A stretch of 13,428 nt of DNA from Treponema sp. (GCA_031273405.1 JAISRW010000163.1:1-13428), one strand, 5' to 3'; shown: positions 1-7,792, counted from the first letter of the stretch. Notes: generated from the letters alone by a model not told the origin. Numbers and translations: made by a program.

Positions 1-324
1 CCTTCGGTGGCCTGGGCCGAACCTCCTGCCATGCTGTTTGAAAACAACCGGACCATCATGGAACGGTTTATCGGCGGCAGGGTAGGGGCCCTTAAAAAAG
101 ACGCCTACGCCGATATTATCATCGTTGATTACAAGGGTCCCACCCCGGTGAACGAACACACCATCAACAGCCACATCCTTTTCGGTGTTTCCGGCCGCCA
201 TGTGGACACCACCATCATCAACGGGAAAATCATCATGAAGGAACGGGAACTTGTCAACATCGACGAGGAAGCCCTGATGGCCAAATCCCGTGAACAGGCG
301 CGGAAGCTCTGGGAGAGGATTTAG
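1..324 (+). CDS. ssnA: SsnA-like amidohydrolase (putative aminohydrolase), C-terminal end only
   Basis: The gene enters from the left edge, so its start and its catalytic metal-binding half lie outside the window. What remains is 107 codons ending in TAG. The visible part matches the C-terminal end of the metal-dependent amidohydrolase superfamily: the KDAYADIIIVDY segment is the returning beta-sandwich, where such enzymes typically read 'G..ADlvvvD', followed by HILFGVSGRHVDTTIINGK and a closing helix ending KLWERI. The VNSH.LFG...VDTTIVNG.ilM..R.L..iDEE pattern is, from memory, that of SsnA, named for selenium metabolism and often found with selenium-dependent purine hydroxylases. Guanine deaminase or chlorohydrolase relatives share the fold, so the exact substrate is not settled. 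It converges on the radical SAM gene across a structured gap. Confidence 0.75.
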   Translation, partial: PSVAWAEPPAMLFENNRTIMERFIGGRVGALKKDAYADIIIVDYKGPTPVNEHTINSHILFGVSGRHVDTTIINGKIIMKERELVNIDEEALMAKSREQARKLWERI

Positions 325-340
325 TGCCTACGTGAATAAA

Positions 341-392
341 ACCGCGAAGTCGAATAAGTAAGGAAGAAAACGATCTTTTTCGACTTGGCGGT
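341..392. repeat. Inverted repeat, 14-bp arms with one mismatch
   Basis: The left arm ACCGCGAAGTCGAA (341-354) pairs with the right arm TTCGACTTGGCGGT (379-392), 13 of 14 positions matching, around a 24-base loop. It begins 17 bases after the stop of the SsnA-like gene, so it would fold at the 3' end of that transcript. No T-run follows on either strand, so it is not a textbook intrinsic terminator. Confidence 0.6.
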
Positions 393-430
393 TACAAAAG
401 GCGCACCAGGACCGTAGGTCTGAGGAACCG

Positions 431-454
431 CGAACCTTCGGTTCGATGGTTCGC
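431..454. repeat. Small hairpin with competing third arm
   Basis: CGAACC (431-436), TTC loop, GGTTCG (440-445) forms a 6-bp hairpin. A second GGTTCGC (448-454) can pair with the same left arm, GCGAACC, so two alternative folds exist. The 9-mer AACCGCGAA just here (426-434) also occurs at 340-348 in the first hairpin. Confidence 0.45.
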
Positions 455-486
455 AGGCGTACAAAGGAATGAGAGTTGAGTTAGGA

Positions 487-514
487 GAAAAAGTGGGCTT
501 TTGACCGCTTTTTC
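487..514. repeat. Hairpin, 10-bp stem with one G-U pair
   Basis: GAAAAAGTGG (487-496) pairs with CCGCTTTTTC (505-514) around an 8-base loop (gcttttga). The T5 run lies inside the right arm. It stands directly before the longer hairpin at 519-555, giving two stems in tandem. Confidence 0.5.
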
Positions 515-518
515 CAAG

Positions 519-555
519 AGCCGGTTCCAAAACTAACCGAGTTTTGGAACCGGCT
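519..555. repeat. Perfect 16-bp stem-loop, possible bidirectional transcript end
   Basis: AGCCGGTTCCAAAACT (519-534) is followed by the 5-base loop AACCG and then the exact reverse complement (540-555). A perfect 16-bp stem is very unlikely by chance. It lies between two convergent genes, the expected place for a shared terminator, but TAGTTAGTTG follows on the + strand and CTTGG on the - strand, with no U-run. It could end transcription by another route, protect RNA 3' ends, or be a dispersed palindromic repeat. Confidence 0.6.
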
Positions 556-722
556 TAGTTAGTTGCATATAAATTTTACTATAGATAATGTATGTTCTGT
601 CTACTAATACACATGGTTCCGCTCATCTTGTAATTTGTCCTTTTTCTTTGTCCGTGTCATCCGTGCGGTCTATGGTTAAATTCTCTTACAGACTATGTAC
701 CAGAACTTCCGGGTTACTCAGG

Positions 723-784
723 GGATACAGGCTAAACTTGACTCATAACGGCGATGCTTATTTGTGGGTCAAGTTTAGGATACA
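723..784. mobile_element. Short palindromic element flanked by 7-bp direct repeats
   Basis: GGATACA occurs at 723-729 and again at 778-784, enclosing a 48-bp palindromic insert (730-777). The arms are 17 bp (732-748 with 762-778). The outer 11 bp, CTAAACTTGAC with GTCAAGTTTAG, are perfect, and the inner six pair with two G-U wobbles in + strand RNA, around a 13-base loop. This is the structure left by a MITE- or REP-like insertion with target duplication. The insert contains the last 14 codons and the stop codon of the radical SAM gene. There is no second copy in the window, so mobility is inferred from structure alone. Confidence 0.5.
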
Positions 785-3182
785 AGGCGCGGTATATATC
801 GAAATAGGATTTTCCTTCTTCTTCCGGAGGAGATCCGGGACGCTCGGCAAGGAGGGAAATTCTTTCCAGGCCGTAAACAGTGCCGCCTCCCTCAAGCCGG
901 GATGCCCGGTATGCTTTTTCATCCCTCGCCTTAACCGAATCAAAGCCTCCCGGGGAATTTTCGTTCTCATATAAAAACCCCCACAGGACGGCCGAGACAG
1001 AGTGCTTTTTTGCGCCTGAGGGAATAAATACGCCCAGGGCGCCGGTAATGATTATCCCCCCGGGAAGACCGGCATTGAGTTTTTCCGCGAATTCCAGGGG
1101 ATCAAAATATCCGTCCATGTCAACGGACGCGATTTCGCCCCTCCCCCGGATGCCTACGGAAAGAGGCGAAGCAACATCCAGCTTCGGCAGGGGGTTAAAG
1201 CCCTCTGAAAAAAGAACCGGGAGGCTTGAACGGACAAAGGCCATGGAAAATATTTCCACCAGCCCAAGATGGGAATGAAAAACCGCCCTCCCCTGCTTTG
1301 AAAAGGAAAAAAGCATCCTATAGGTTTCGGGATCTTTTTGGCGAGGCTGCTCCCTGTTTTTCTCTTTAAGTATTTTATTAGGTAGTATGATATTTTCGAC
1401 AATTTTAGTGCCTTTAGAACAGGTTCCGCATCTATATGTACAATTTTCTATACATGATAAAGTAATTTCTCCTGCCTCGGATTTGTCAAATTCCTTTTTT
1501 AGATAATTTTCTCCGGTTAAGGAATCGATAGGACTCCAGGGAAGCGGAACCGCCGGATCTCTCGGCCCCAGGATCTCCCCTACTAAACCGGAATTTTGGG
1601 AGACCATGAGACGCCAAACTTCTTTGTTTATATATTCGGACCAGGCGTCAAGGCGGCTGCCCCGCTTATAGGCCTCCAGCGCGAGCTCCCCTACCCTGCC
1701 GTCCCCCCGGCTTATGAGGCCCTCGATAACGGAAATAAGGGGGTCCTGTATGCCGACCTTGTGGCCCCGCCGCTTCAGGCTGTCCCGGATATAATGGAGT
1801 TTTCCGGCGGCCTCTTCTTCGCCAATCTGGGGGCTCCATTGATAGGGGGTATGGGGTTTGGGGATAAAGGATCCCACATTGATATTGAAATGCATGCCCG
1901 TTTCCCGCGCCGCCGCCTCAATAAAGGAAACGATTTTTTCTTCTTCTTTAACTTCCCCGGCCTCCCCCCTTAAGGGAAGGCCGATCATAAAGTAGAATTT
2001 TGCCCCCCTCCAGCCGTTTTTCCGCGCTTCCCGCAGGATCGAAACCACGCTTTGGAGGGAAACTTTTTTATTGATCGAAAGCTGCCAAAAATCCTCGGGA
2101 GTTTCTACCGCAAAGGTGAGGCCGCTCTTGCGGACCAGGGAAATTTTTTCCAGCAAGGGCAGGGAAAAGGTGGACACCTTGAGAGAAGGAAGCTGGAAGG
2201 AGATATGATCCCGGGAAAATTTTTCGTTCAGCGCTTCGGCAAGTTCGTTGATATGGCAATAATCGCCTGAAGAAAGGGAGGAAAGGCTGATCTCCCGATA
2301 ACCCCCGGTTTTGATAAACGATTCCGCCTCGGCCATGACGGTACCGGCGCTTTTCTGCCGCATAGGCCTGTACCAGAAGCCGGCGTGGCAGAAGCGGCAG
2401 CCCGAGGGACAGCCCCGCATGATTTCCACCGAGCCGTGATGCTGGACCACCTTCATGCCGGGGACGGGAAAGACCGCGGCCCTGCCGGGGCGGGAAGAGA
2501 AATCCCGGTCTACAGCCCGCTCCGCCCTACCCTTCCCTTCCGTCCACACCGAGGGATGGGAAATCATTTTTTCGAGAAGATCCCCCCGGCCGGCGCCTGA
2601 GGCTTTCATTCTCCCCAGTTCCTCCAGGAGTTCGAAAAACCCTCCTTCGGCCTCGCCTATCCAGAAGGCGTCGATAAAGGCGGAATAGGGCAAGGGGTTG
2701 GAAGCGCAGGGGCCGCCCATGATCACTATGGGGCAGGTTTCGCGCCTTTCCGCCTTGCGCAGGGGAATCGAGGCGCTTTCCATGACCGAAAATATGCCGC
2801 TTATGCCGAGTTCATAGCCCAGGGTAAACATGAGGATATCAAGATCCCCCAGGGCTATTCCCGTATCAAGGCCGTAGAGGGGAATGCTTTTTTGCTTGAT
2901 CAGGGCTTCAAAATCAGGGGCCGGGGCAAAGACCCGGTCGCAGCAGATGCCCTCCATGGCGTTGAGGGCGTTGTACAGTATCCTCAGCGCCTGGTTGGAC
3001 ATGCCGATTTCATAGAGATCCGGAAAGGCGATGAGGGTTTTAAGAACCCCCGGGGCAAGCATTTTTTCGGCGGAACAGAGGATGCCGTATTCCCCGCCGG
3101 AATAGCGGGCGGGCTTTTCTACCGAAAGCAGCGATGCTCCCAGTTCCAAAAGGGGATCGATGAGACGGGGCTTCCGGATCAT
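732..3182 (-). CDS. B12-binding/radical SAM protein fused to DUF2344 domain
   Basis: The 816-residue protein joins two families that are separate neighbouring genes in many bacteria: TIGR03960 (B12-binding plus radical SAM) and TIGR03936/DUF2344. Residues about 40-190 form the Rossmann-like cobalamin-type domain. RGCPSGCRFCHAGF carries the CX3CX2C ligands (Cys258, Cys262, Cys265) for the [4Fe-4S] cluster that cleaves S-adenosylmethionine. A second cysteine group at 577, 581, 585 and 588 may hold another cluster. DUF2344 starts near 620 (YRMLFSFSKQGRAVFHSHL). The substrate is not known to me; RNA modification is a common guess. The ATG overlaps the rodA stop as ATGA and the nearest AGGAG is too far away, so translation is probably coupled to rodA. 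The last 14 residues (KLDPQISIAVMSQV) are encoded by the palindromic insert and may not be native. DNA at about 1370-1510, near the domain junction, is strikingly AT-rich. Confidence 0.88.
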   Translation of the reverse strand: MIRKPRLIDPLLELGASLLSVEKPARYSGGEYGILCSAEKMLAPGVLKTLIAFPDLYEIGMSNQALRILYNALNAMEGICCDRVFAPAPDFEALIKQKSIPLYGLDTGIALGDLDILMFTLGYELGISGIFSVMESASIPLRKAERRETCPIVIMGGPCASNPLPYSAFIDAFWIGEAEGGFFELLEELGRMKASGAGRGDLLEKMISHPSVWTEGKGRAERAVDRDFSSRPGRAAVFPVPGMKVVQHHGSVEIMRGCPSGCRFCHAGFWYRPMRQKSAGTVMAEAESFIKTGGYREISLSSLSSGDYCHINELAEALNEKFSRDHISFQLPSLKVSTFSLPLLEKISLVRKSGLTFAVETPEDFWQLSINKKVSLQSVVSILREARKNGWRGAKFYFMIGLPLRGEAGEVKEEEKIVSFIEAAARETGMHFNINVGSFIPKPHTPYQWSPQIGEEEAAGKLHYIRDSLKRRGHKVGIQDPLISVIEGLISRGDGRVGELALEAYKRGSRLDAWSEYINKEVWRLMVSQNSGLVGEILGPRDPAVPLPWSPIDSLTGENYLKKEFDKSEAGEITLSCIENCTYRCGTCSKGTKIVENIILPNKILKEKNREQPRQKDPETYRMLFSFSKQGRAVFHSHLGLVEIFSMAFVRSSLPVLFSEGFNPLPKLDVASPLSVGIRGRGEIASVDMDGYFDPLEFAEKLNAGLPGGIIITGALGVFIPSGAKKHSVSAVLWGFLYENENSPGGFDSVKARDEKAYRASRLEGGGTVYGLERISLLAERPGSPPEEEGKSYFDIYRALYPKLDPQISIAVMSQV

Positions 3183-4492
3183 CCGTGGAGGAATCTCCTG
3201 ATGTGTACACTCATGGCAAGGCCTATTCCGGCCATGGCGGAAATGAGGGCGGAACCTCCGTAGGACATGAAATAGAGGGGAATCCCGGTGATAGGCATGA
3301 TCCCCATGGTCATCCCCACGTTGATGAGGAAATGAAAAACATACATCCCCGCAAGGCCCGCGGTGATATAGGAGCCGAAGGGATCGGTGGCGGTTTTAAC
3401 GATTCGTATGAGCCTCAGGATGATGATGAGAAAAAGGAGAAAGAGCATGACGCCCCCGACAAGCCCCCACTCCTCGGTAAAGATGGAAAAAATAAAATCC
3501 GTGCTCTGCTGGGGAAGGAACTGGTAATGGCTCTGGGTGCCCTGGAGGTAGCCTTTGCCCGAAATCCCTCCGGAGCCTATGGCGGTTATGGACTGGATGA
3601 TATTCCATCCCGCTCCCCGGGGGTCTACATTGGGATCGAGAAAAACGATGAGCCGCATGATTTGGTAATCCTTCAACACCTTATGGGACGCATAGGAAGC
3701 GGCCAGCGAAAAAACCAGAATGGCCGACGAATAGATTATCCAGTAAAAATAGCGTTTTTTGTATTTCACATATCCGAAAAGGGCGATAATCCCCGTGGCG
3801 CCGAGGATAATAACAGGGATACCGATAAAACGCAGATCCATGAGGAGAGTCAAAAAACGATAGGAAGTCTTGAGAATATAGCTCTGCCAAAGGGGAAGGA
3901 CCATGAGGATTCCTGTAAGGCCAATACAGGCGGTCAGAAAGAAGATATAGCGTATGGCAACCCCCGCGATGAAGGTCATCACCACAAGTATGGGGATGAA
4001 AACCAGGGAAGTCCCGAAATCCGGCTGGATAAGGATGAGTCCCATGGGAACAAAGACAATAGCGGCGGAGACCAGCAAGCGGCTGAAAGTTCCGGTGTTC
4101 CTGACGGTATCGGCCAGATACCGGGCAAGAAAAACGATGGTGGTAATCTTGGCAAACTCCGAAGGCTGTATGCCGAAACTGCCGACGCCTATCCATGCCC
4201 TGGCGCCGTTAATGCTCCTGCCAAAGATGCAGGTATAAATGAGCAGGACGATGGTTGCCAGATAAAGCCACAGGGAAAGATTCCGGACCCGCCGGTAATC
4301 CACCATGGCGATGACCAGGGCGGAAAGGAAACCGAAGATCCCCCAGACAATCTGCCGGATATACTCCCGGGAAACCAAAACCCCTTCGGAAGTAACCCCC
4401 GAGGAATAGATAAAAAGAACGCCGAATAAAATCAGTACCAGGGAGGACAAAAAAAGAATAAAATCAATTTCAAGAAAATCCCTAAGCCTCAC
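3179..4492 (-). CDS. rodA: RodA, SEDS peptidoglycan glycosyltransferase of the elongasome
   Basis: RodA polymerises lipid II into glycan strands in the inner membrane, working with PBP2 under MreB control. The 437-residue product is a polytopic membrane protein with the SEDS signatures in order: NGARAWIGVGSFGIQPSE (95-112), LIQPDFGTS (154-162), DPNVDPRGAGWNIIQS (286-301, in the loop carrying the family's essential Asp), QSTDFIFSIFTEEWG (329-343) and GIPLYFMSYGGSA (403-415). It is longer than E. coli RodA (about 370 residues). The extra length lies around residues 205-275, which hold what look like two additional membrane helices separated by a basic YVKYKKRY segment. The start is GTG at 4492, with AGGA nine bases upstream. 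It follows mrdA by 12 bases and overlaps the next gene by 4. Confidence 0.93.
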   Translation of the reverse strand: MRLRDFLEIDFILFLSSLVLILFGVLFIYSSGVTSEGVLVSREYIRQIVWGIFGFLSALVIAMVDYRRVRNLSLWLYLATIVLLIYTCIFGRSINGARAWIGVGSFGIQPSEFAKITTIVFLARYLADTVRNTGTFSRLLVSAAIVFVPMGLILIQPDFGTSLVFIPILVVMTFIAGVAIRYIFFLTACIGLTGILMVLPLWQSYILKTSYRFLTLLMDLRFIGIPVIILGATGIIALFGYVKYKKRYFYWIIYSSAILVFSLAASYASHKVLKDYQIMRLIVFLDPNVDPRGAGWNIIQSITAIGSGGISGKGYLQGTQSHYQFLPQQSTDFIFSIFTEEWGLVGGVMLFLLFLIIILRLIRIVKTATDPFGSYITAGLAGMYVFHFLINVGMTMGIMPITGIPLYFMSYGGSALISAMAGIGLAMSVHIRRFLHG

Positions 4493-4504
4493 GCGTTTCC
4501 GTCC

Positions 4505-6367
4505 TCATTCCCGGCGGCCCTGGATGGTCTGGGTATTCTGAATGCCCAGGGTTCTTACCGCTTCCTCGTAGCTTTGATCCGCAAAAATTCCCTGGTAGAT
4601 TATAGCCGACGCGTAGACGGCCCACCATTCCCAGGTATTCGCCGACTCAACAAGCACCGTAACCACAACCCTTTCTTCGGGATTATCGGTTCTGTAGGGC
4701 GCGTAAGAGGTGAACCAGGAATGCCACCTGTCCTGAAGGCCCACCTCGCCGGTGCCGGTTTTACCCGCAATCTCGACGGCCTTGATGTTGAGGGGGAACC
4801 GGGCGGTCCCTTCGCTGATGACGCTCCTCATGTCCCGGCGGACGGTCTCAAAAACCTGCTTTCTGATCCCGCTTTCATGCAAAACCCTGGGCTGAACGCT
4901 CCTTTCCACCGCCCCGGTCTGGGGGTCCCGAACTTCCTTCAGGATATGGGGCTCGTAGATGATCCCGTCGTTTACCACCATAGCTACCATATTGGCCATC
5001 TGCAAGGGGGTCACCAGGGTATAGCCCTGGCCTATGGACATGTTCATGGTATCCCCTCCGAGCCAGCGTTCGTGGAGCTGGCGGTCCTTCCACTGGGGGG
5101 TAGGGATAAAACCGTCGATCTCTCCGGGAAGATCGACTCCCGAGGCATTCCCGAAGCCGAAATCCTTGGCATAGGAGACGATTCTTTCCAGCCCCAGATA
5201 TTCCCGGCCTACATTCCAGTAATAGACGTCGCAGGACTGGGCCATGGCCTGCTGGAGATTCAGCCGTCCGTGGCCGGGCCTGCGTATATGGCAGCGCCAG
5301 AGCCTGTCGCCGTAGGTCATCTCTCCCCGGCAGTCAATCGTCTGATCCGGGGAAAAAGCGTTTTCCGCCAGTATGCCGGTGGTCATCACGATTTTGAACG
5401 TAGAAGCCGGAGGATAACTTGATTGGATAGCCCGGTTGAGAAAAGGCTTGTTGGGATCGTTAAGCAGGGCCTGGTATTCGGCGCCCAGATCGGAGTTGTT
5501 AAAAATATTCGGGTCATACCAGGGATAGGAAACCATGGCCAGAATTTCCCCCGTGCCGGGGCGCGTCACCACAACCGACCCGATCCGCCTGCCCAGGGCT
5601 TTTTCCGCCAGGGTTTGGATTTTCCGATCTATGGTCAGCACCAGGTTTTTACCCATCACCGGGGCGACGCGGCTGTTGGGATCTCCGGAAACCCTCCTCC
5701 CCCGGACATCCACCGTGCGGGCTTCCAGGCCTTCTTTACCCTTGAGGATTTGGTCGTACTGCCTCTCCACGCCGTCTTTGCCTATCATATCCCCCTGCTG
5801 GTATCCCTGGTTGTACAGCATGATGAGCTCGTCCCGGGTGATGTTTCCCACATAGCCTATGATATGGGAGAGGCTGCCTATGTCCCCGTAGCTCCTCACC
5901 GGCTTGGACTGCCAGGAAACCCCCGGAAGGGTATCCGCCTGTTCAGCCAGGGCGGCGATCAGGGTAAAGGGAACATTGGCCGCTATTTCTACGGGCTGGT
6001 AAAGGTAGTAAACCTGGACGGGAAGTTTCTTTTCAATCTGATCCCTGGGGACGTTTAGAATGGCGGCCACCCTGCCGATAAGGCCGGGGATTTCGCCCCG
6101 GGGAACTTCTCCGGGGGTGACGCTTACCGCGAAAGAATCGGCGTTCTGCACCAGGGGCTGGTTATAATTTCTGTCGTAGATCTCACCCCGCTGGGCGGGA
6201 ATAAAGGAGGTGCGGCGGGCTATGTTCTGGGCCCTGGACCGGTATAAGTCGCCGCTGAGGATCTGCATGCTAAAGAGCCGTATTGTATAGATCGCAAAAA
6301 TCAGAATGCAAAGGAGCCTGAATACAAAAATCCGGCCTTCCGGCCTGTCGTCCCGTTCCGAGGACAT
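4505..6367 (-). CDS. mrdA: Penicillin-binding protein 2, peptidoglycan transpeptidase
   Basis: PBP2 cross-links peptidoglycan made by RodA during side-wall growth. The 620-residue class B PBP has one N-terminal membrane anchor (about 13-34), a pedestal region opening with RRTSFIPAQRGEIYDRN (51-67), and a C-terminal transpeptidase domain. The penicillin-binding motifs are all present: STFK with nucleophile Ser322, SCD at 378-380 as the SxN-equivalent (Asp is usual in PBP2), and KTGTG at 536-540. The length is close to that of E. coli PBP2. The ATG shares one base with the mreD stop (TGATG), and AAGGAGG lies eight bases upstream, so it is both coupled and well initiated. Its neighbours mreD and rodA confirm the PBP2 rather than PBP3 assignment. 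Confidence 0.94.
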   Translation of the reverse strand: MSSERDDRPEGRIFVFRLLCILIFAIYTIRLFSMQILSGDLYRSRAQNIARRTSFIPAQRGEIYDRNYNQPLVQNADSFAVSVTPGEVPRGEIPGLIGRVAAILNVPRDQIEKKLPVQVYYLYQPVEIAANVPFTLIAALAEQADTLPGVSWQSKPVRSYGDIGSLSHIIGYVGNITRDELIMLYNQGYQQGDMIGKDGVERQYDQILKGKEGLEARTVDVRGRRVSGDPNSRVAPVMGKNLVLTIDRKIQTLAEKALGRRIGSVVVTRPGTGEILAMVSYPWYDPNIFNNSDLGAEYQALLNDPNKPFLNRAIQSSYPPASTFKIVMTTGILAENAFSPDQTIDCRGEMTYGDRLWRCHIRRPGHGRLNLQQAMAQSCDVYYWNVGREYLGLERIVSYAKDFGFGNASGVDLPGEIDGFIPTPQWKDRQLHERWLGGDTMNMSIGQGYTLVTPLQMANMVAMVVNDGIIYEPHILKEVRDPQTGAVERSVQPRVLHESGIRKQVFETVRRDMRSVISEGTARFPLNIKAVEIAGKTGTGEVGLQDRWHSWFTSYAPYRTDNPEERVVVTVLVESANTWEWWAVYASAIIYQGIFADQSYEEAVRTLGIQNTQTIQGRRE

Positions 6368-6870
6368 CAGCTTCCCCTCCTTCCCGCAAACAAAGATTCA
6401 AAAAGTTTGAGAAACCCAAAGAGTATGGGCGCCGAAAAAGTATTGAGAGCGAATTCGACCCAGAGGATGGGGGAAAAAAATGAATACGAAGGGACCGGGC
6501 CTGCCAAAAGCTTGTGGAGCCCCAGGAGAGAGAGGGCCTTAATCATGGTGGCTCCGGCGCAGAGAAACATGGGGATGAAAATACGGTCCAGAAAAAAGGC
6601 GCCTTTCAGCGTGCCGGCCAGGGCCCCTATCAGGGTCCTTATCAGGGCGTTAAGCCCCAGGGGAGCGGCGGAAAGAAAATCGAGCAAAAAGCCGGAAAAA
6701 AAACCCAGAACCTGGCCGGTCATGGTTCCGTTTATATAGGCGGAATAGACCAGGATACCCAGAGCCAGATCAGGAACAGCGTGAAAAACCGCGAGACGCC
6801 TTAAAATCGTCGATTCCAAAAGCGCCGCGATGATGATAAAAACCGCGGCCCAGATGATCCGCTTAGCCAT
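6367..6870 (-). CDS. mreD: MreD, rod-shape-determining membrane protein
   Basis: MreD is a small integral membrane protein that joins MreC with the RodA/PBP2 synthase. The 167-residue product is nearly all hydrophobic, with about five or six membrane segments (5-22, 33-47, 53-68, 73-93, 97-117, 132-158). It keeps the family's VPDLALGILVY and GFFSGFLLDFLSAAPLGLNA patterns (32-42, 57-75). The ATG at 6870 is preceded by GGGAGG at a good distance and overlaps the mreC stop by 8 bases. A longer frame upstream is only the GC-rich tail of mreC read in another frame. MreD sequences are poorly conserved, so position between mreC and mrdA carries much of the assignment. Confidence 0.9.
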   Translation of the reverse strand: MAKRIIWAAVFIIIAALLESTILRRLAVFHAVPDLALGILVYSAYINGTMTGQVLGFFSGFLLDFLSAAPLGLNALIRTLIGALAGTLKGAFFLDRIFIPMFLCAGATMIKALSLLGLHKLLAGPVPSYSFFSPILWVEFALNTFSAPILFGFLKLFESLFAGRRGS

Positions 6871-7792
6871 CGGGCCCTCCCGGGTTTCGGGGGGAGGATT
6901 CCGGAGGGGAACCTCCCCCGGCGGGCTGCCCGTCGGAGGATTCCGGCTCAATCACAAAGACATATTCGAGGCGCGAGAAATCTATCGCCGCTTCCAGTTC
7001 TACTACCATGGAAATTTCATTTTCCTGGTAGAGGATCTTTGACACCCGGCCTATATTGATCCCCGCCGGGTATACGCCGCCCAGACCCGAGGAAACGATC
7101 ATGTCCCCGAAATTGATCTCGTCCCGGGCCCGCTTGTGGATAAAACGCATTACCAGGGGCATATCGGGATCTCCCTGGCCTTCCGCAATGCCTTCGTAGC
7201 GGGAATCGGCCAGCCGGGAGGACACAAAGGAACTCATGTCATAAAGGGGCATCACCAGGCTTTCAAAAAGGCCCGCCTGGATCACCTTGCCCACCAGGCC
7301 CCGGACGCCGTTTTGGTAGGCAATGACCGGCATATCGATATCTACCCCTGAATGCCTTCCCTTGTTTATGGCGAAGGCCGAAAAAAGATTGTCCGGATCC
7401 CTGCCTATGAGTTCCGCCGCGATGTGGCGGTAGCGCAGGGCCTGGGAAAAGCCGAGCTGCTCCCTGAGGCGGCTGTTTTCCTGCCGTATCTCCGCGGCGC
7501 TCCTTTCCATCTGCTCATACCGGGCAAGCTGCTCGGTCAGCTCGTTATATTCCCGCCTCAAGGCGGCCAGTTCGCGAACCGAAAGCACCGTCCGGCTTAC
7601 CATGGACGCGGCTTCGTAAATGCCCCCCCGGAGGCCGGAAAACATGGAGAGCCCCAGATCCTTAAACCCCGGCACGACGCTCCGGGTTGAGAAAAAAAGA
7701 ACGATAAACGAAACCAGCATTAAAGCGATAAAAACATAAGCGTCCGTTCTAAAACGGCCGGGCTGTTTCTTATTCCCGCCCTCAATCCGCAT
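6863..7792 (-). CDS. mreC: MreC, rod-shape-determining periplasmic scaffold
   Basis: MreC is a bitopic protein that oligomerises in the periplasm and activates PBP2. The 309-residue product has a short basic cytoplasmic N-terminus, one membrane helix (about 18-35), a coiled coil (about 72-115, ending ENSRLREQLGF) and the beta-domain region starting IAAELIGRDPDNLFSAFAINKG (124-145). It ends in a Pro/Gly/Ser-rich tail (286-309) that looks disordered. The ATG at 7792 has AGGA six bases upstream, and an in-frame TAA two codons before rules out a longer protein. A 16-codon ORF with a stronger ribosome site overlaps this start and may control it (see 7782-7832). Confidence 0.93.
   Translation of the reverse strand: MRIEGGNKKQPGRFRTDAYVFIALMLVSFIVLFFSTRSVVPGFKDLGLSMFSGLRGGIYEAASMVSRTVLSVRELAALRREYNELTEQLARYEQMERSAAEIRQENSRLREQLGFSQALRYRHIAAELIGRDPDNLFSAFAINKGRHSGVDIDMPVIAYQNGVRGLVGKVIQAGLFESLVMPLYDMSSFVSSRLADSRYEGIAEGQGDPDMPLVMRFIHKRARDEINFGDMIVSSGLGGVYPAGINIGRVSKILYQENEISMVVELEAAIDFSRLEYVFVIEPESSDGQPAGGGSPPESSPRNPGGPDG

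Larger units (their letters stand above)
325..731. other. Intergenic region rich in inverted repeats between convergent genes
   Basis: No credible gene is present in these roughly 400 bases. The first 230 carry at least four consecutive inverted repeats, listed separately. The remainder (about 556-731) is AT-richer and contains a promoter-like stretch (TTGCAT near 566, then CTATAGATAAT near 580) with no gene behind it. Bases 640-685 read tccgtgtcatccgtgcgg and then tatggttaaa. From memory, this resembles a dispersed 'ccgtgtcatccgtgg' type repeat common in several environmental phyla. Both flanking genes point into this region, so terminator or RNA-end function is reasonable, but no stem here is followed by a proper U-run. 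Confidence 0.55.

Noticed and set aside
588..974. 128-codon + strand open frame across the end of the radical SAM gene
   Set aside because: More than half is antisense to a real gene and the rest is repeat-rich intergenic sequence; no ribosome site or domain.
3185..4429. 414-codon open frame antisense to rodA
   Set aside because: The opposite strand encodes a clear RodA with all SEDS motifs; the antisense product is hydrophilic Gly/Asp/Lys-rich sequence with no family features.
4574..6058. Two long open frames antisense to mrdA
   Set aside because: They mirror a complete PBP2 with intact catalytic motifs and have no recognisable domain or ribosome site.
6871..6951. Longer mreD start adding 27 residues
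   Set aside because: The added part is the Pro/Gly-rich 3' end of mreC in another frame; the ATG at 6870 has GGGAGG upstream.
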